A stretch of 64,000 nt of DNA from Micromonospora humi (lineage in GTDB: Bacteria; Actinomycetota; Actinomycetes; Mycobacteriales; Micromonosporaceae). A program made the translations under genes and the position numbers. The stretch is from positions 360,995 through 424,994 of the forward strand of contig NZ_FMDM01000002.1 in assembly GCF_900090105.1 (NCBI RefSeq). Direction: 5' to 3'. The notes beneath the pieces were generated by a model that was not told the origin of the DNA, did no database searches, and saw nothing but the letters and a program-made list of their open reading frames with translations. Of the stretch, positions 56,181-64,000 are shown in pieces; position 1 is the stretch's first letter, and every line of letters begins with the position of its first letter.

Positions 56181-59100
56181 TCAGTTGCGGGTGATGGTGA
56201 AGGTGGTGGTGGTGTTGCGGATGTCCTGCGCGTTGTCGGTCAGGCGCAGGTTGGTGAACGTCGCCGAGCCGACCGCCGGCCCCTGCCCCGCCTCCGGCAT
56301 CTCGTTGACCCAGATGCCGATGCCGGACTTCGCGTCGAACGCATCGCCGCTGCGCCGCGCCCCGGAGATCGACACGTTCGTCAGGACCGTGTCGGTGATC
56401 GGGTTCTCCGGCTGGCCGCCGGTGTACTTGGTCTGGAACATGATCCCGGAGTAGGTCGGGTCGACGATGTCCACGTCGCTGACCCGGATGCCCCGGAACT
56501 CCTTGGACGCGGAGAACAACCACATCGCCGGGAACGTCTGCGCGCCCCAGAAGTGCCCGCCGGAGCGGACCAGCGAGATGTTCTCGAACCGGGTGGGCGG
56601 GCTCGCGCCGAACCCGACGAACGGGTAGCCGAAGTCCAGCGAGCTGATGGTGATGCCCGAGTACGTCAACTGGTCGGCGATGGAGAGGTTGCGGAAGATG
56701 TTGTCGTAGCCGCCGTACACGGCGATGCCAGCGGCCCGCCAGGTCAGCGTGGCGGTCAGGTTCTCGAACACGTTGCCGTGGTTGCCGCCGGAGCCGCCCT
56801 GGTCGGTCGCGGAGAACAACGCGAACGCGTCGTCGCCGTTCGAGCGGCCCTCCGTGTTGGTGACCAGCGCGTTGGTGCTGCCGTTGGTCATGTTCACGCC
56901 GTCGGCGAAGGTGTCGCGGAACCGGCTGTCCCGGATGGTCAGCCCGTCCACGCTCACCCCCCAGTAGGCGCAGACGGTGTGCTCGACCCAGACGCTGTCC
57001 AGCGTCAGGTTGTCCACGTCCTTCAGCTCGCCCCACACCTTGCCCGGGCCGTCGATCCGGTTGGTGTAGTTGCCGAAGAACGCCAGGTGGGCGAAGGTCG
57101 ACCCGCTGGCCGAGGACTCCACCCGGAAACCGGCGTCGGTGTTCTGCTGGTTCGTCGGCGTCTGGAAGCGGGTGTACCACATGCCCGCGCCGACGACCTT
57201 CACCGCTTTGCCGTACACCTGGAGCTTCTGCGCGGTCTCGTAGGTGCCGGCCGGCAGGTAGACGCCGACCAGGGTGTTGGTGGTGTCCATCCGTACGGCG
57301 TCCAGCGCGTTCTGCACGTCCTGGTGGCTGAAGCCGGTCGGCACCTTGTAGCGGGCCGGGTCCGGGTTGGCCCGCGGCGACACCAGCTCGGTGTTGACGA
57401 AGTCGATCGCGTACGTGGTGGCGTTGGCCGGGTCCTTCTGGAGCCGGATCCGGCTGCCCGCCGGGACGGTGGAGTTGAGCAGCACGTTCGCCTCGTCGTA
57501 GAGGTGCCGGGGCGCGCCCGCGCTCGGCGAGTCGCTCGGGGCGGCCTCGGCGCCGTAGAGCCAGATGTGCTTCGAGGTGAGGCTGATCGGCTTGTGCAGC
57601 ACCCCGTTGACGTAGACGTCGAGCGTCGAGTCGATCCCGCCGCCGCCCGGCGCGTCCGGGATGGAGAAGCGGGTGACCAGGGCGTTCGCGGCCGACTTGG
57701 TGGTCCACTCGACGTACGCGCCGGTGGTGTTGAGGGTGACCGCGCGCCGGCCGGACGCCTCGCCGGCCAGGTCGCCGATGGTGCGGTTCGGGCCGATCAC
57801 CTGCGCGCCGCCGCCGACCGAGCCGTCCTCGGCCTCGTACGCGTCGTAGCCCAGGTTGGCCCCACGCCCGACGAACAGCGGCCGGTCACTGGAGTTGTTC
57901 TGCCGCTTCACCGGCAGCTCGTTGGCGTCGTCGGCGAGCACCACCCGCACCGTGTAGCGGCCGTTGGCGGCGGTCCAGGTGCCGAGCGACACCGGGCCGC
58001 CGGTGGCGCCGGCGGCGATCGTGCCGGTGTACGCGCCGGTCAGCGTGCGGACCACGGAACCGGAGTCGTTGAGCACGGTGAGCGTGATGCCGTGCGACCC
58101 GCTCGCCGAGGCGATCGTGCCCTGGTTGCGCAGTGTCACCGCGAAGCTGACCGTGGCGCCGGCTGCGGGCGTGCCCGGCGACCAGGTCACCGCGGAGGCC
58201 ACCAGGTCACTGCTGGCCACCGGGCTGACCGTCAACGCGGTCGGGTTGGTGTAGGAGTTGTTCGCCTCGTTCTGCTCGATCACCGTGTTCGACTCGTCGA
58301 CCTTCGCGGTGAGCTGGTAGCTGCCGGCGTCGCGCGCGCCGATGCTCGCCGAGACGGTGCTCGACGCGCCGGCGGCGAGCGCGCCGACGGCGGCGGTGCC
58401 GACCTTCGTCGTACCCAGGTAGAGGTTGACGTTCGTGGCGGCGGACGCGGCGGTGCCGGCGTTGCGCACGGTGGCGGACAGGGTGATCGCGTCGGTCTCC
58501 ACCGGCGCGGCGGGTGAGGCGGTCAGGGCGGTGACGGTGAGGTCCGGGTTGGGCGCCGGCACCCCGATCACCTGGAGTTCGGCGACCTGCCCGTTGGACG
58601 AGCCGGAGTTCGCGGTGAACTGCAACCGGACGTCCGCGGCGGTCGCGGAGACCGGGACGGTCACCGTGTTGCTGGTGTTCGGGTTGAAGGAGTACGTCGC
58701 GGAGCCGACCAGGCTGGTGAACCCGGCGGCGGACTGCTCCCGTCCGAGCACCTGGAACGTCTGGGTGCGCGCACCCCACGCCGGGTCCGGGTTGAGCTTC
58801 ACCACGACCGCGCTGATGCTGGCGTTGGCGCCGAGCGCGACGGTGAGCGTGCTCGGGTACGCGCCCGGCGCGCCCTCCCAGTAGGTGGTGACGTCGTTGT
58901 CGACCGCGTTGGCGGCGTTGAACACGTGCACCACGGACGAGGCGGTGGCCGGCTTGCCGACGGCCAGGTTGGTGCCGCCGCCGGTGCTGCCGGTGCGGGT
59001 GACGGTGTTGCTGTTGGCGGACACGTTGCCGGCCGCGTCGCGGGCCCGCACCTGGTAGGAGACGGTCGCGCTGTCCGGCTGGCTGTCGGTGAAGGTGAGC

Positions 59101-60467
59101 GTGGAGCCGCCGACGGTGGTGCGCAGCGAGCCGTTGGCGAACACCTCGTAGCCGGTGACGCCGACGTTGTCGGTGGACGCGGTCCAGGTCAGCCGGATCT
59201 GCCCGCTGGCCGGCTGGGTCCAGGCCAGGTTGCCGGGCGCGGTCGGCGCGGTGGTGTCGCCGGTGTTGCCGGTGCGGGTCACCGTGTTGCTGTTGGTCGA
59301 CACGTTCCCGGCGGCGTCGCGGGCCCGCACGTAGTACGACACGGTGGACCCCGCCGGCTGGGTGTCGGTCCAGGTCAGCGTGTTGCCACCAACGCTGGTG
59401 CGCAGCACGCCGTTGGCGTAGACGTCGTAGCCGGTGACGCCGACGTTGTCGGTGGACGCGGTCCAGGTCAGCCGGACCTGGTCGGTGGCCGGCTCGGTGA
59501 ACGCCAGGTTGCCCGGCGCGCTCGGCGCCTGGGTGTCCCCGGTGGCCGCGCCGTAGATCTCCAGCTCGGAGAGCTGCCCGGCGGGCCAGGCGCTGTTCGC
59601 GGTGAACAGCAGCCGCAGGTAGCGGGTGGACGCGGTGGGCACGGTGACGGTCACCGTGTTGCCGCCGGCCGGGTCGAACGCGTACGACGCGGACGCGACG
59701 AGCGTGCCGAACGTGGAGCCGTTGGTGCTGCCCTGCACGGTGAGCGTCTGGTTGCGCGCGCCCCAGCCGGTGGGCAGCCGCAGCACCAGCCGGTTGACGC
59801 TGGTGGCGGCGCCCAGGTCGGCCTGGATCCACTGCGGGAAGGCGTTGTTCGGGCTCTCCCAGTAGGTGGCCGCGTTGCCGTCGTTGGCGTTGCCGGCGGC
59901 GTACACGTCGGAGTGGCCGCTCTCGGTCATGGTCTTGCCGAGCGCCAGGTTGGTCGAGGAGCTGGCGGTGCCGTAGACCTCCAGCTCGGCGAGCTGCGCG
60001 GCGGCCCAGCCGGTGTTCGCGGTGATCACGACGCGCAGGTAGCGGGCGTCGGCGGCGGGAAAGCCGAGCGTCACCGTGTTGCCGGCGGCCGGGCTGAACG
60101 AGCGGGCGGCGGAGGCGACGACGGTGGTGAAGCCGCTGCCGTCGGCGCTGGCCTGCACGGACAGCGTCTGGTTGCGCGCTTCCCAGGCGGCGGGGAGCTT
60201 GAGCACCACCTGGTCGACGGCGCGGCTGGTGCCGAGGTCGACCTGGGCCCACTGGGGCAGCGCGCCGCTGCTCTCCCAGTAGCTGCCCTGGCTGCCGTCG
60301 GTCAGGTTGGCGGTGACGTAGGGGCCGTTGACGCTGCTGGCGGTGGCGGGCCGGCCGGCGGCGAGGTTCGGGCCGCCGGCGGCCAGGGCCGGCGGGGCGG
60401 GGGCCGCGGTGACGGCCAGGCCGACCGCGGCGAGCACCGCGACCATTCTGGTACGGATTCTGGACAT
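56181..60467 (-). CDS. Giant secreted GH87-like alpha-glucanase with discoidin, FN3 and CARDB modules
   Basis: A 1428-residue exported protein. After the signal peptide (to ALA, about 29) come two F5/8 type C (discoidin) modules (about 30-165 and 170-305), two fibronectin type III repeats, a third discoidin module and two CARDB-like beta domains. The catalytic region covers the last 560 residues: YEAEDGSVGGG, EASGRRAVTL, and a right-handed beta-helix (DVDNLTLDSVWVEHTVCAYWG, RSNGDDAFALF). This order resembles GH87 alpha-1,3-glucanase/mycodextranase. It likely attacks fungal or bacterial alpha-glucan. GAAGAAGG precedes the ATG. Confidence 0.85.
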   Translation of the reverse strand: MSRIRTRMVAVLAAVGLAVTAAPAPPALAAGGPNLAAGRPATASSVNGPYVTANLTDGSQGSYWESSGALPQWAQVDLGTSRAVDQVVLKLPAAWEARNQTLSVQASADGSGFTTVVASAARSFSPAAGNTVTLGFPAADARYLRVVITANTGWAAAQLAELEVYGTASSSTNLALGKTMTESGHSDVYAAGNANDGNAATYWESPNNAFPQWIQADLGAATSVNRLVLRLPTGWGARNQTLTVQGSTNGSTFGTLVASASYAFDPAGGNTVTVTVPTASTRYLRLLFTANSAWPAGQLSELEIYGAATGDTQAPSAPGNLAFTEPATDQVRLTWTASTDNVGVTGYDVYANGVLRTSVGGNTLTWTDTQPAGSTVSYYVRARDAAGNVSTNSNTVTRTGNTGDTTAPTAPGNLAWTQPASGQIRLTWTASTDNVGVTGYEVFANGSLRTTVGGSTLTFTDSQPDSATVSYQVRARDAAGNVSANSNTVTRTGSTGGGTNLAVGKPATASSVVHVFNAANAVDNDVTTYWEGAPGAYPSTLTVALGANASISAVVVKLNPDPAWGARTQTFQVLGREQSAAGFTSLVGSATYSFNPNTSNTVTVPVSATAADVRLQFTANSGSSNGQVAELQVIGVPAPNPDLTVTALTASPAAPVETDAITLSATVRNAGTAASAATNVNLYLGTTKVGTAAVGALAAGASSTVSASIGARDAGSYQLTAKVDESNTVIEQNEANNSYTNPTALTVSPVASSDLVASAVTWSPGTPAAGATVSFAVTLRNQGTIASASGSHGITLTVLNDSGSVVRTLTGAYTGTIAAGATGGPVSLGTWTAANGRYTVRVVLADDANELPVKRQNNSSDRPLFVGRGANLGYDAYEAEDGSVGGGAQVIGPNRTIGDLAGEASGRRAVTLNTTGAYVEWTTKSAANALVTRFSIPDAPGGGGIDSTLDVYVNGVLHKPISLTSKHIWLYGAEAAPSDSPSAGAPRHLYDEANVLLNSTVPAGSRIRLQKDPANATTYAIDFVNTELVSPRANPDPARYKVPTGFSHQDVQNALDAVRMDTTNTLVGVYLPAGTYETAQKLQVYGKAVKVVGAGMWYTRFQTPTNQQNTDAGFRVESSASGSTFAHLAFFGNYTNRIDGPGKVWGELKDVDNLTLDSVWVEHTVCAYWGVSVDGLTIRDSRFRDTFADGVNMTNGSTNALVTNTEGRSNGDDAFALFSATDQGGSGGNHGNVFENLTATLTWRAAGIAVYGGYDNIFRNLSIADQLTYSGITISSLDFGYPFVGFGASPPTRFENISLVRSGGHFWGAQTFPAMWLFSASKEFRGIRVSDVDIVDPTYSGIMFQTKYTGGQPENPITDTVLTNVSISGARRSGDAFDAKSGIGIWVNEMPEAGQGPAVGSATFTNLRLTDNAQDIRNTTTTFTITRN

Positions 60468-60530
60468 GGTGGACGGACACCTTCTTCCCGGGGGAGGTGG
60501 AGAGGCGTTGACGGGGGTGGGGGGTGTGGT

Positions 60531-60560
60531 GCGGCGGGGACCCGGGCGGGTCCCCGCCGC
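60531..60560 (-). terminator. Hairpin terminator after the second GH87-like gene
   Basis: GCGGCGGGGACCC pairs perfectly with GGGTCCCCGCCGC over GGGC (13 bp stem), 6 bases downstream of the stop at 60567. Confidence 0.8.
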
Positions 60561-60566
60561 GCCGGG

Positions 60567-63452
60567 TCAGGAGGCGTAGACCTCGAATTCGGAGAGCTGG
60601 CCGGCGGGCCAGCCGGTGTTGCCGGTGAACGTCAGCCGCACGAATCGGCGGTCACCGGAAGGCACCGCGATCGACACGCTGTTGCCGCCCGACGGGTCGA
60701 ACGTGTAGCCCGCCGCCGACTTGAGCGTGGTGAACGACGAACCGTCGGTGGAGCCGAGCACCGCCACCGTCTGGGTGCGGGTCTGCCAGGCCGCCGACGG
60801 CGGCAGCTTGAGCACCACCCGGGCCACCGGGCGGGCGCTGCCCAGGTCGACGGTGACCGACTGCGGGAACGCGTTGTTGGCGCTCTCCCAGTAGGTGGTG
60901 GCGTTGCCGTCGACGGTGTTGCCGGCGCCGTACACGTCGGCGTGGCTGGTCTCCGCGACCGGGCGGCCGGCGGCCAGGTTGCCGGTCGGCGGCGCGGTGG
61001 TGGGCGGCGGGGTGGTGGGGGGCGGGGTCGTGGTCGGCGGCGGGGTGGTGCTGCCGTCGCCGTACACCTCCAGCTCGCTGAGCTGGGCCGCCGGCCAGCC
61101 GGTGTTGCCGGTGACGGTGACCCGGACGTACCGGCGGGCGCCCGACGGCAGCGCGATCGACACGCTGTTGCCGGCCGCCGGGTCGAACACCCGGCCCGCC
61201 GAGGAGGCGAGCGTGCTGAACGACGAGCCGTCGGTGGAGCCGAGCACGGAGAGCGTCTCGGTGCGACGTTCCCAGCCGGCCGGGAGCTTCAGCACCACCC
61301 GGTCGACAGTGCGGGCGGCGCCGAGGTCGACGGTGAGCGACTGCGGGAACGCGTTGTTGGCGCTCTCCCAGTAGCTGGCCGCGTTGCCGTCGACCGCGTT
61401 GCCGGCCGCGTACACCTGGTTGACGCTGGTGGCGGTCGCCGGTCGGCCCAGGGCCAGGTTTCCGCCGGTCGGCGGCGGGGTGGTCGGGGGCGGCGTGGTC
61501 GGCGGCGGGGTGGTCGGCGGGGTCGTGGTCGGCGGCGGGCTGGTGGGCGGCGGGCTGGACGGCCCGTTGCCCCACTGCGGCTGCGGCCACGGCCCGCAGT
61601 ACGGGGTGGCCGTGTACCAGCCGGAGTTGCCGGCGCCCTGGGTGATCTGGAAGCCGCTGCCGACGCAGTTGTGGATCGGGTTGGCCTGGGCGATGTTGGT
61701 GGCCCGCACTCCTGTGAAGCTGACCTGGCTGGGCGCCTGCACCTGGAGCGCGTACGTGCCCGCGCCGTCGATCCGGACGTTGGTGAACGAGATGCCGCTG
61801 GTCTGCCCCTCGATCCAGTGCAGCGCCGCGTAGGAGCTGTCCAGGATGTCGGTGTCGGTGACGGTGATGGCCGCGCCCTGGATCGGCTCGTTGAGCGCGG
61901 AGAACCAGATCGCACCCACCCCGAACTGCCAGTTGTAGTCGGAGTTGCCGTTGCGGATCAACGTGTTGCGGGCCACCGTGATGGTTCCCGCCACGGCCGT
62001 CGACCCGGTGACGCCCGGATAGCGGTTCGCCACGTGGATGCCGCCGCCGTTGGTCACCGAGTCGGCGGTCACGTTGTCCGCGATGGTGATGTTGCGCCCG
62101 CCGTACGTGACCAGGTGGTTCGCCAGGATCGTCACGCCGATGGTGTTGTGGGTGAAGGAGTTGCCGACGTTCGGCACGCTCTGCGCCCACATGGCCAGCG
62201 CGTCGTCGCCGGTGTTGCGGACGAACGTGTTGGTCACCGTGGAGTTGGTGACGCCCCAGTGGAAGTTCACCCCGTCGGCGGTCTGGTCGAGGATGCGGCT
62301 GTTGCGGATGGTGAAGTTGTCCATCGGACCGTCCATCCAGGCACCGACCTTGGTGTGCTGCAACCACAGGTTGTCCACCACCGAGTCGGTCATCGCACCG
62401 CCGAGCGCGTTGACCTGGTCCTCGTCGACGCGCTCGCGGATGTCGCCGATGATGGCGAAGTCCCGCAGCGTGACGTTGCGGCTGGGCCCGCCGGCCTCGT
62501 GCGAGCGGATCTCGCCGGAGTAGCCGCCGCCCGGCACGTACTTGCCGTAGATGCCGGCGGCGCGCTTGCGGTCGGTGGGGTGCCGGCCGCCGAGCACCGA
62601 ATACCACGGCCCGGCGCCGCGCAGCGTCACGCCGTCGACCACCACGTGGTCCCAGAGCGTGAACGTGCCCGACGGGATCCACACCGCCCTGCCCTGCGCC
62701 TTGCCGGCGTCCACCGCGGCCTGGAACTTCGCCGTGGAGTCGGTGGCGCCGGTCGGGTCCGCGCCGAAGTCGGTGACCACGTCCAACGCGCCGGAGGGCT
62801 TGGCGATGGGCGCGCCGACCAGCTCGAAATCGGCCAGGTCGATGGTGAACGTGGGCGACTGGGCGGTCGAGGAGACCTGGAGGCGGACCTTCGTACCGGC
62901 CGGATAGGTGGTGCCGAACATGGTCCGGGTCTCGTCGTAGAAGTGGTGCGGGTTGGTGTCGCCCGGGTTGTTGTTGAACGGGTAACCGCCGTAGTACCAG
63001 CCGTACCGGGAGGTGACCGGGACGGCCTTGACCAGCGTGCCGTTGGCGCGCAGGTCGATGCTGGCGTCCCGGCCGGTGCCGGCGGCGCTGTCCGGCAGGC
63101 TGTAGCGAAACGTGATCGCGTTGGCCGGGGCGACGAGCGTGAACTCGACGTACTCCCCGACCGCGTCGAGGGTGACCGCCTCCCGGCCGGACGCCTCGGA
63201 CGGCAGCGTGCCGTAGCGCCGGTCCGGGCCGATCTTCGTGCCGTTGTGCGCGGCCTGCTCCGCCTCCTGCTCCCGGAACGGCACGGTGGCGCCGCGGCCG
63301 GCGATGTCGAACGGGGACAACCCGGCGGCGGAGGCCGGGGTGGCGGTGGAGGTCAACGCCACGACGGTGAGTGTCGAGGCGGCGAGCGTGGCGGCGGCCA
63401 GGGCCGCCAGCCCGGTTCTACGGTGGCGGTGCGCGGTGCGGTGCTCGGCCAT
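60567..63452 (-). CDS. Secreted GH87/mycodextranase-like protein with two discoidin modules
   Basis: A 961-residue exported protein with a long signal peptide (to ASA, about 42). An N-terminal beta module shows FREQEAEQAAHNG, SEASGREAVTLDAVGEYVEF and YGWYYGGYPFNNNPG. A right-handed beta-helix follows (VTDFGADPTGATDSTAKFQAAV, GAWMDGPMDNFTI, RNTGDDALAMW). Two C-terminal discoidin modules are separated by Pro/Thr linkers of repeated TTPPPTT type. The catalytic part is similar in kind to the GH87-like neighbour. The start at 63452 is preceded by AAAGGGAG. The target is probably an alpha-1,3/1,4-glucan such as nigeran or fungal wall glucan. Confidence 0.85.
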   Translation of the reverse strand: MAEHRTAHRHRRTGLAALAAATLAASTLTVVALTSTATPASAAGLSPFDIAGRGATVPFREQEAEQAAHNGTKIGPDRRYGTLPSEASGREAVTLDAVGEYVEFTLVAPANAITFRYSLPDSAAGTGRDASIDLRANGTLVKAVPVTSRYGWYYGGYPFNNNPGDTNPHHFYDETRTMFGTTYPAGTKVRLQVSSTAQSPTFTIDLADFELVGAPIAKPSGALDVVTDFGADPTGATDSTAKFQAAVDAGKAQGRAVWIPSGTFTLWDHVVVDGVTLRGAGPWYSVLGGRHPTDRKRAAGIYGKYVPGGGYSGEIRSHEAGGPSRNVTLRDFAIIGDIRERVDEDQVNALGGAMTDSVVDNLWLQHTKVGAWMDGPMDNFTIRNSRILDQTADGVNFHWGVTNSTVTNTFVRNTGDDALAMWAQSVPNVGNSFTHNTIGVTILANHLVTYGGRNITIADNVTADSVTNGGGIHVANRYPGVTGSTAVAGTITVARNTLIRNGNSDYNWQFGVGAIWFSALNEPIQGAAITVTDTDILDSSYAALHWIEGQTSGISFTNVRIDGAGTYALQVQAPSQVSFTGVRATNIAQANPIHNCVGSGFQITQGAGNSGWYTATPYCGPWPQPQWGNGPSSPPPTSPPPTTTPPTTPPPTTPPPTTPPPTGGNLALGRPATATSVNQVYAAGNAVDGNAASYWESANNAFPQSLTVDLGAARTVDRVVLKLPAGWERRTETLSVLGSTDGSSFSTLASSAGRVFDPAAGNSVSIALPSGARRYVRVTVTGNTGWPAAQLSELEVYGDGSTTPPPTTTPPPTTPPPTTAPPTGNLAAGRPVAETSHADVYGAGNTVDGNATTYWESANNAFPQSVTVDLGSARPVARVVLKLPPSAAWQTRTQTVAVLGSTDGSSFTTLKSAAGYTFDPSGGNSVSIAVPSGDRRFVRLTFTGNTGWPAGQLSEFEVYAS

Positions 63453-63582
63453 GCGGGGTGTGCTCCCTTTCGTCGGTGGCCAGGTCCCCCGTTCGTGGCG
63501 GTGCTCCGGTCTCCTTTCCTCCCCAGGTGCTCCGGTGGTGGCGGCCGGGACGGGCCGCCGGTCGCGTGGTGCGGCGCGGTGA

Positions 63583-63610
63583 CGCCGGCGGCGGGACGGT
63601 GCCGCCGGCG
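63583..63610 (-). terminator. Hairpin terminator after the GH13 gene
   Basis: CGCCGGCGGC pairs perfectly with GCCGCCGGCG over an 8-base loop, 10 bases downstream of the stop at 63621. Confidence 0.7.
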
Positions 63611-63620
63611 CCACCGCGGT

Positions 63621-64000
63621 TCAGGCCGATCGGGTACGCAGCCAGACCGCGGTGTCCGGGGGTAGCCGGTCGTCGTCGAGCGGGCCGCTGGCCAGCAGCA
63701 ACTCCTCGTGCGCGGGCAGCGGCACGGCCTCGTGGCCGAGGTTGACCAGGCAGGTGAACCCGGGTTCGCGGGCGAACGCGAGGACCCGGTCGGCGGCCGG
63801 CAGCCAGGTCAACGCGCCGTCACCGAGCGCCGGCTCGGCCCGGCGGCGCGCCAGCGCGGCCCGGTACAGCTCCAGCATCGAGTGCGGGTCGCCGGTCTGG
63901 ACGCGGACCGTGCGGTCCTTCCACTCCGCCGGCTGCGGCAACCACGGCGCGGCGGACGCGCCCTCGGGGCTGAAGCCGAACGGCGGGTCGTCGCCCTGCC
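63621..64000 (-). CDS. GH13 alpha-glucosidase-like enzyme, C-terminal fragment
   Basis: The gene enters from the right edge; about 126 codons are visible. The sequence GQGDDPPFGFSPEG is typical of the region after the catalytic barrel in GH13 alpha-glucosidases. The end (MLELYRAALARRRAEPALGDG, VLAFAREPGFTCLVNLG) is the C-terminal beta-sandwich with its maltodextrin-enzyme pattern. It hydrolyses alpha-glucosides in the cytoplasm and would suit processing of glucan fragments released by the two GH87-like enzymes encoded next on the same strand. Confidence 0.85.
   Translation of the reverse strand, partial: QGDDPPFGFSPEGASAAPWLPQPAEWKDRTVRVQTGDPHSMLELYRAALARRRAEPALGDGALTWLPAADRVLAFAREPGFTCLVNLGHEAVPLPAHEELLLASGPLDDDRLPPDTAVWLRTRSA

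Noticed and set aside
58926..63665. A very long open frame on the plus strand (over 1500 codons)
   Set aside because: It is antisense to the two GH87-like genes, has the Arg/Gly/Val-rich composition of a GC-rich shadow frame, and has no domain or ribosome-binding site.

Overview
The window is high-GC actinobacterial DNA with strong third-position G/C bias, frequent GTG starts and several apparently leaderless genes. Gene content and intergenic repeats fit Micromonospora or a close Micromonosporaceae relative. No rRNA, tRNA, CRISPR array, transposase or phage gene was seen, so this looks like ordinary chromosome with accessory patches.

Layout. 1-9 kb: the end of an acyl-CoA synthetase, a DHFR-like protein, an alpha/beta hydrolase, a divergent TetR/MFS pair with clear operators, a regulator remnant, a membrane metallophosphoesterase, a DUF6326 protein, a NarL-type two-component pair and a FUSC-like membrane protein. 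9-15.5 kb: a sugar-lactone-oxidase-like flavoprotein coupled to a sensory-rhodopsin-transducer homologue, an ECF sigma factor facing a zinc anti-sigma factor, a MOSC protein, a Pro-rich membrane protein and a NYN nuclease with two OST-HTH domains. 15.6-24.7 kb: two DHA2 drug exporters, one with a divergent TetR, around a DUF305 lipoprotein, a lytic polysaccharide monooxygenase, a GH51-like arabinofuranosidase and a PAP2 phosphatase. 24.7-31 kb: a class F sortase with a CHRD/EF-hand surface protein, a Ser/Thr kinase with tandem VTQ repeats, LtrA and an SRPBCC-membrane-CBM-like fusion.

31-36.5 kb is a plant-polysaccharide island (GH62, PL1, GH30) with palindromic LacI-type operators, one matching the CebR consensus. 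36.5-40 kb is a sulfonate/taurine-type operon (permease, binding protein, ATPase, TauD dioxygenase). 40-44.3 kb holds a PadR unit flanked by CTAGCTAG boxes, a CPBP protease and a divergent EamA/MocR pair whose start codons overlap.

44.3-52.1 kb is the most notable region: a SapB/AmfS-type class III lanthipeptide cluster. It contains LanKC, two tandem 39-residue precursor genes, a hairpin, two half-ABC exporters and two tandem LuxR-type regulators. In Streptomyces such clusters make the morphogenetic peptide SapB needed for aerial growth.

52.3-56.1 kb carries an ECF sigma factor with a SnoaL-like tail, DUF6069, a degraded gene, and VOC, HxlR and MBL-fold genes. 56.2-64 kb holds two very large secreted modular GH87/mycodextranase-like beta-helix proteins and the end of a GH13 enzyme, again pointing to extracellular polysaccharide degradation.
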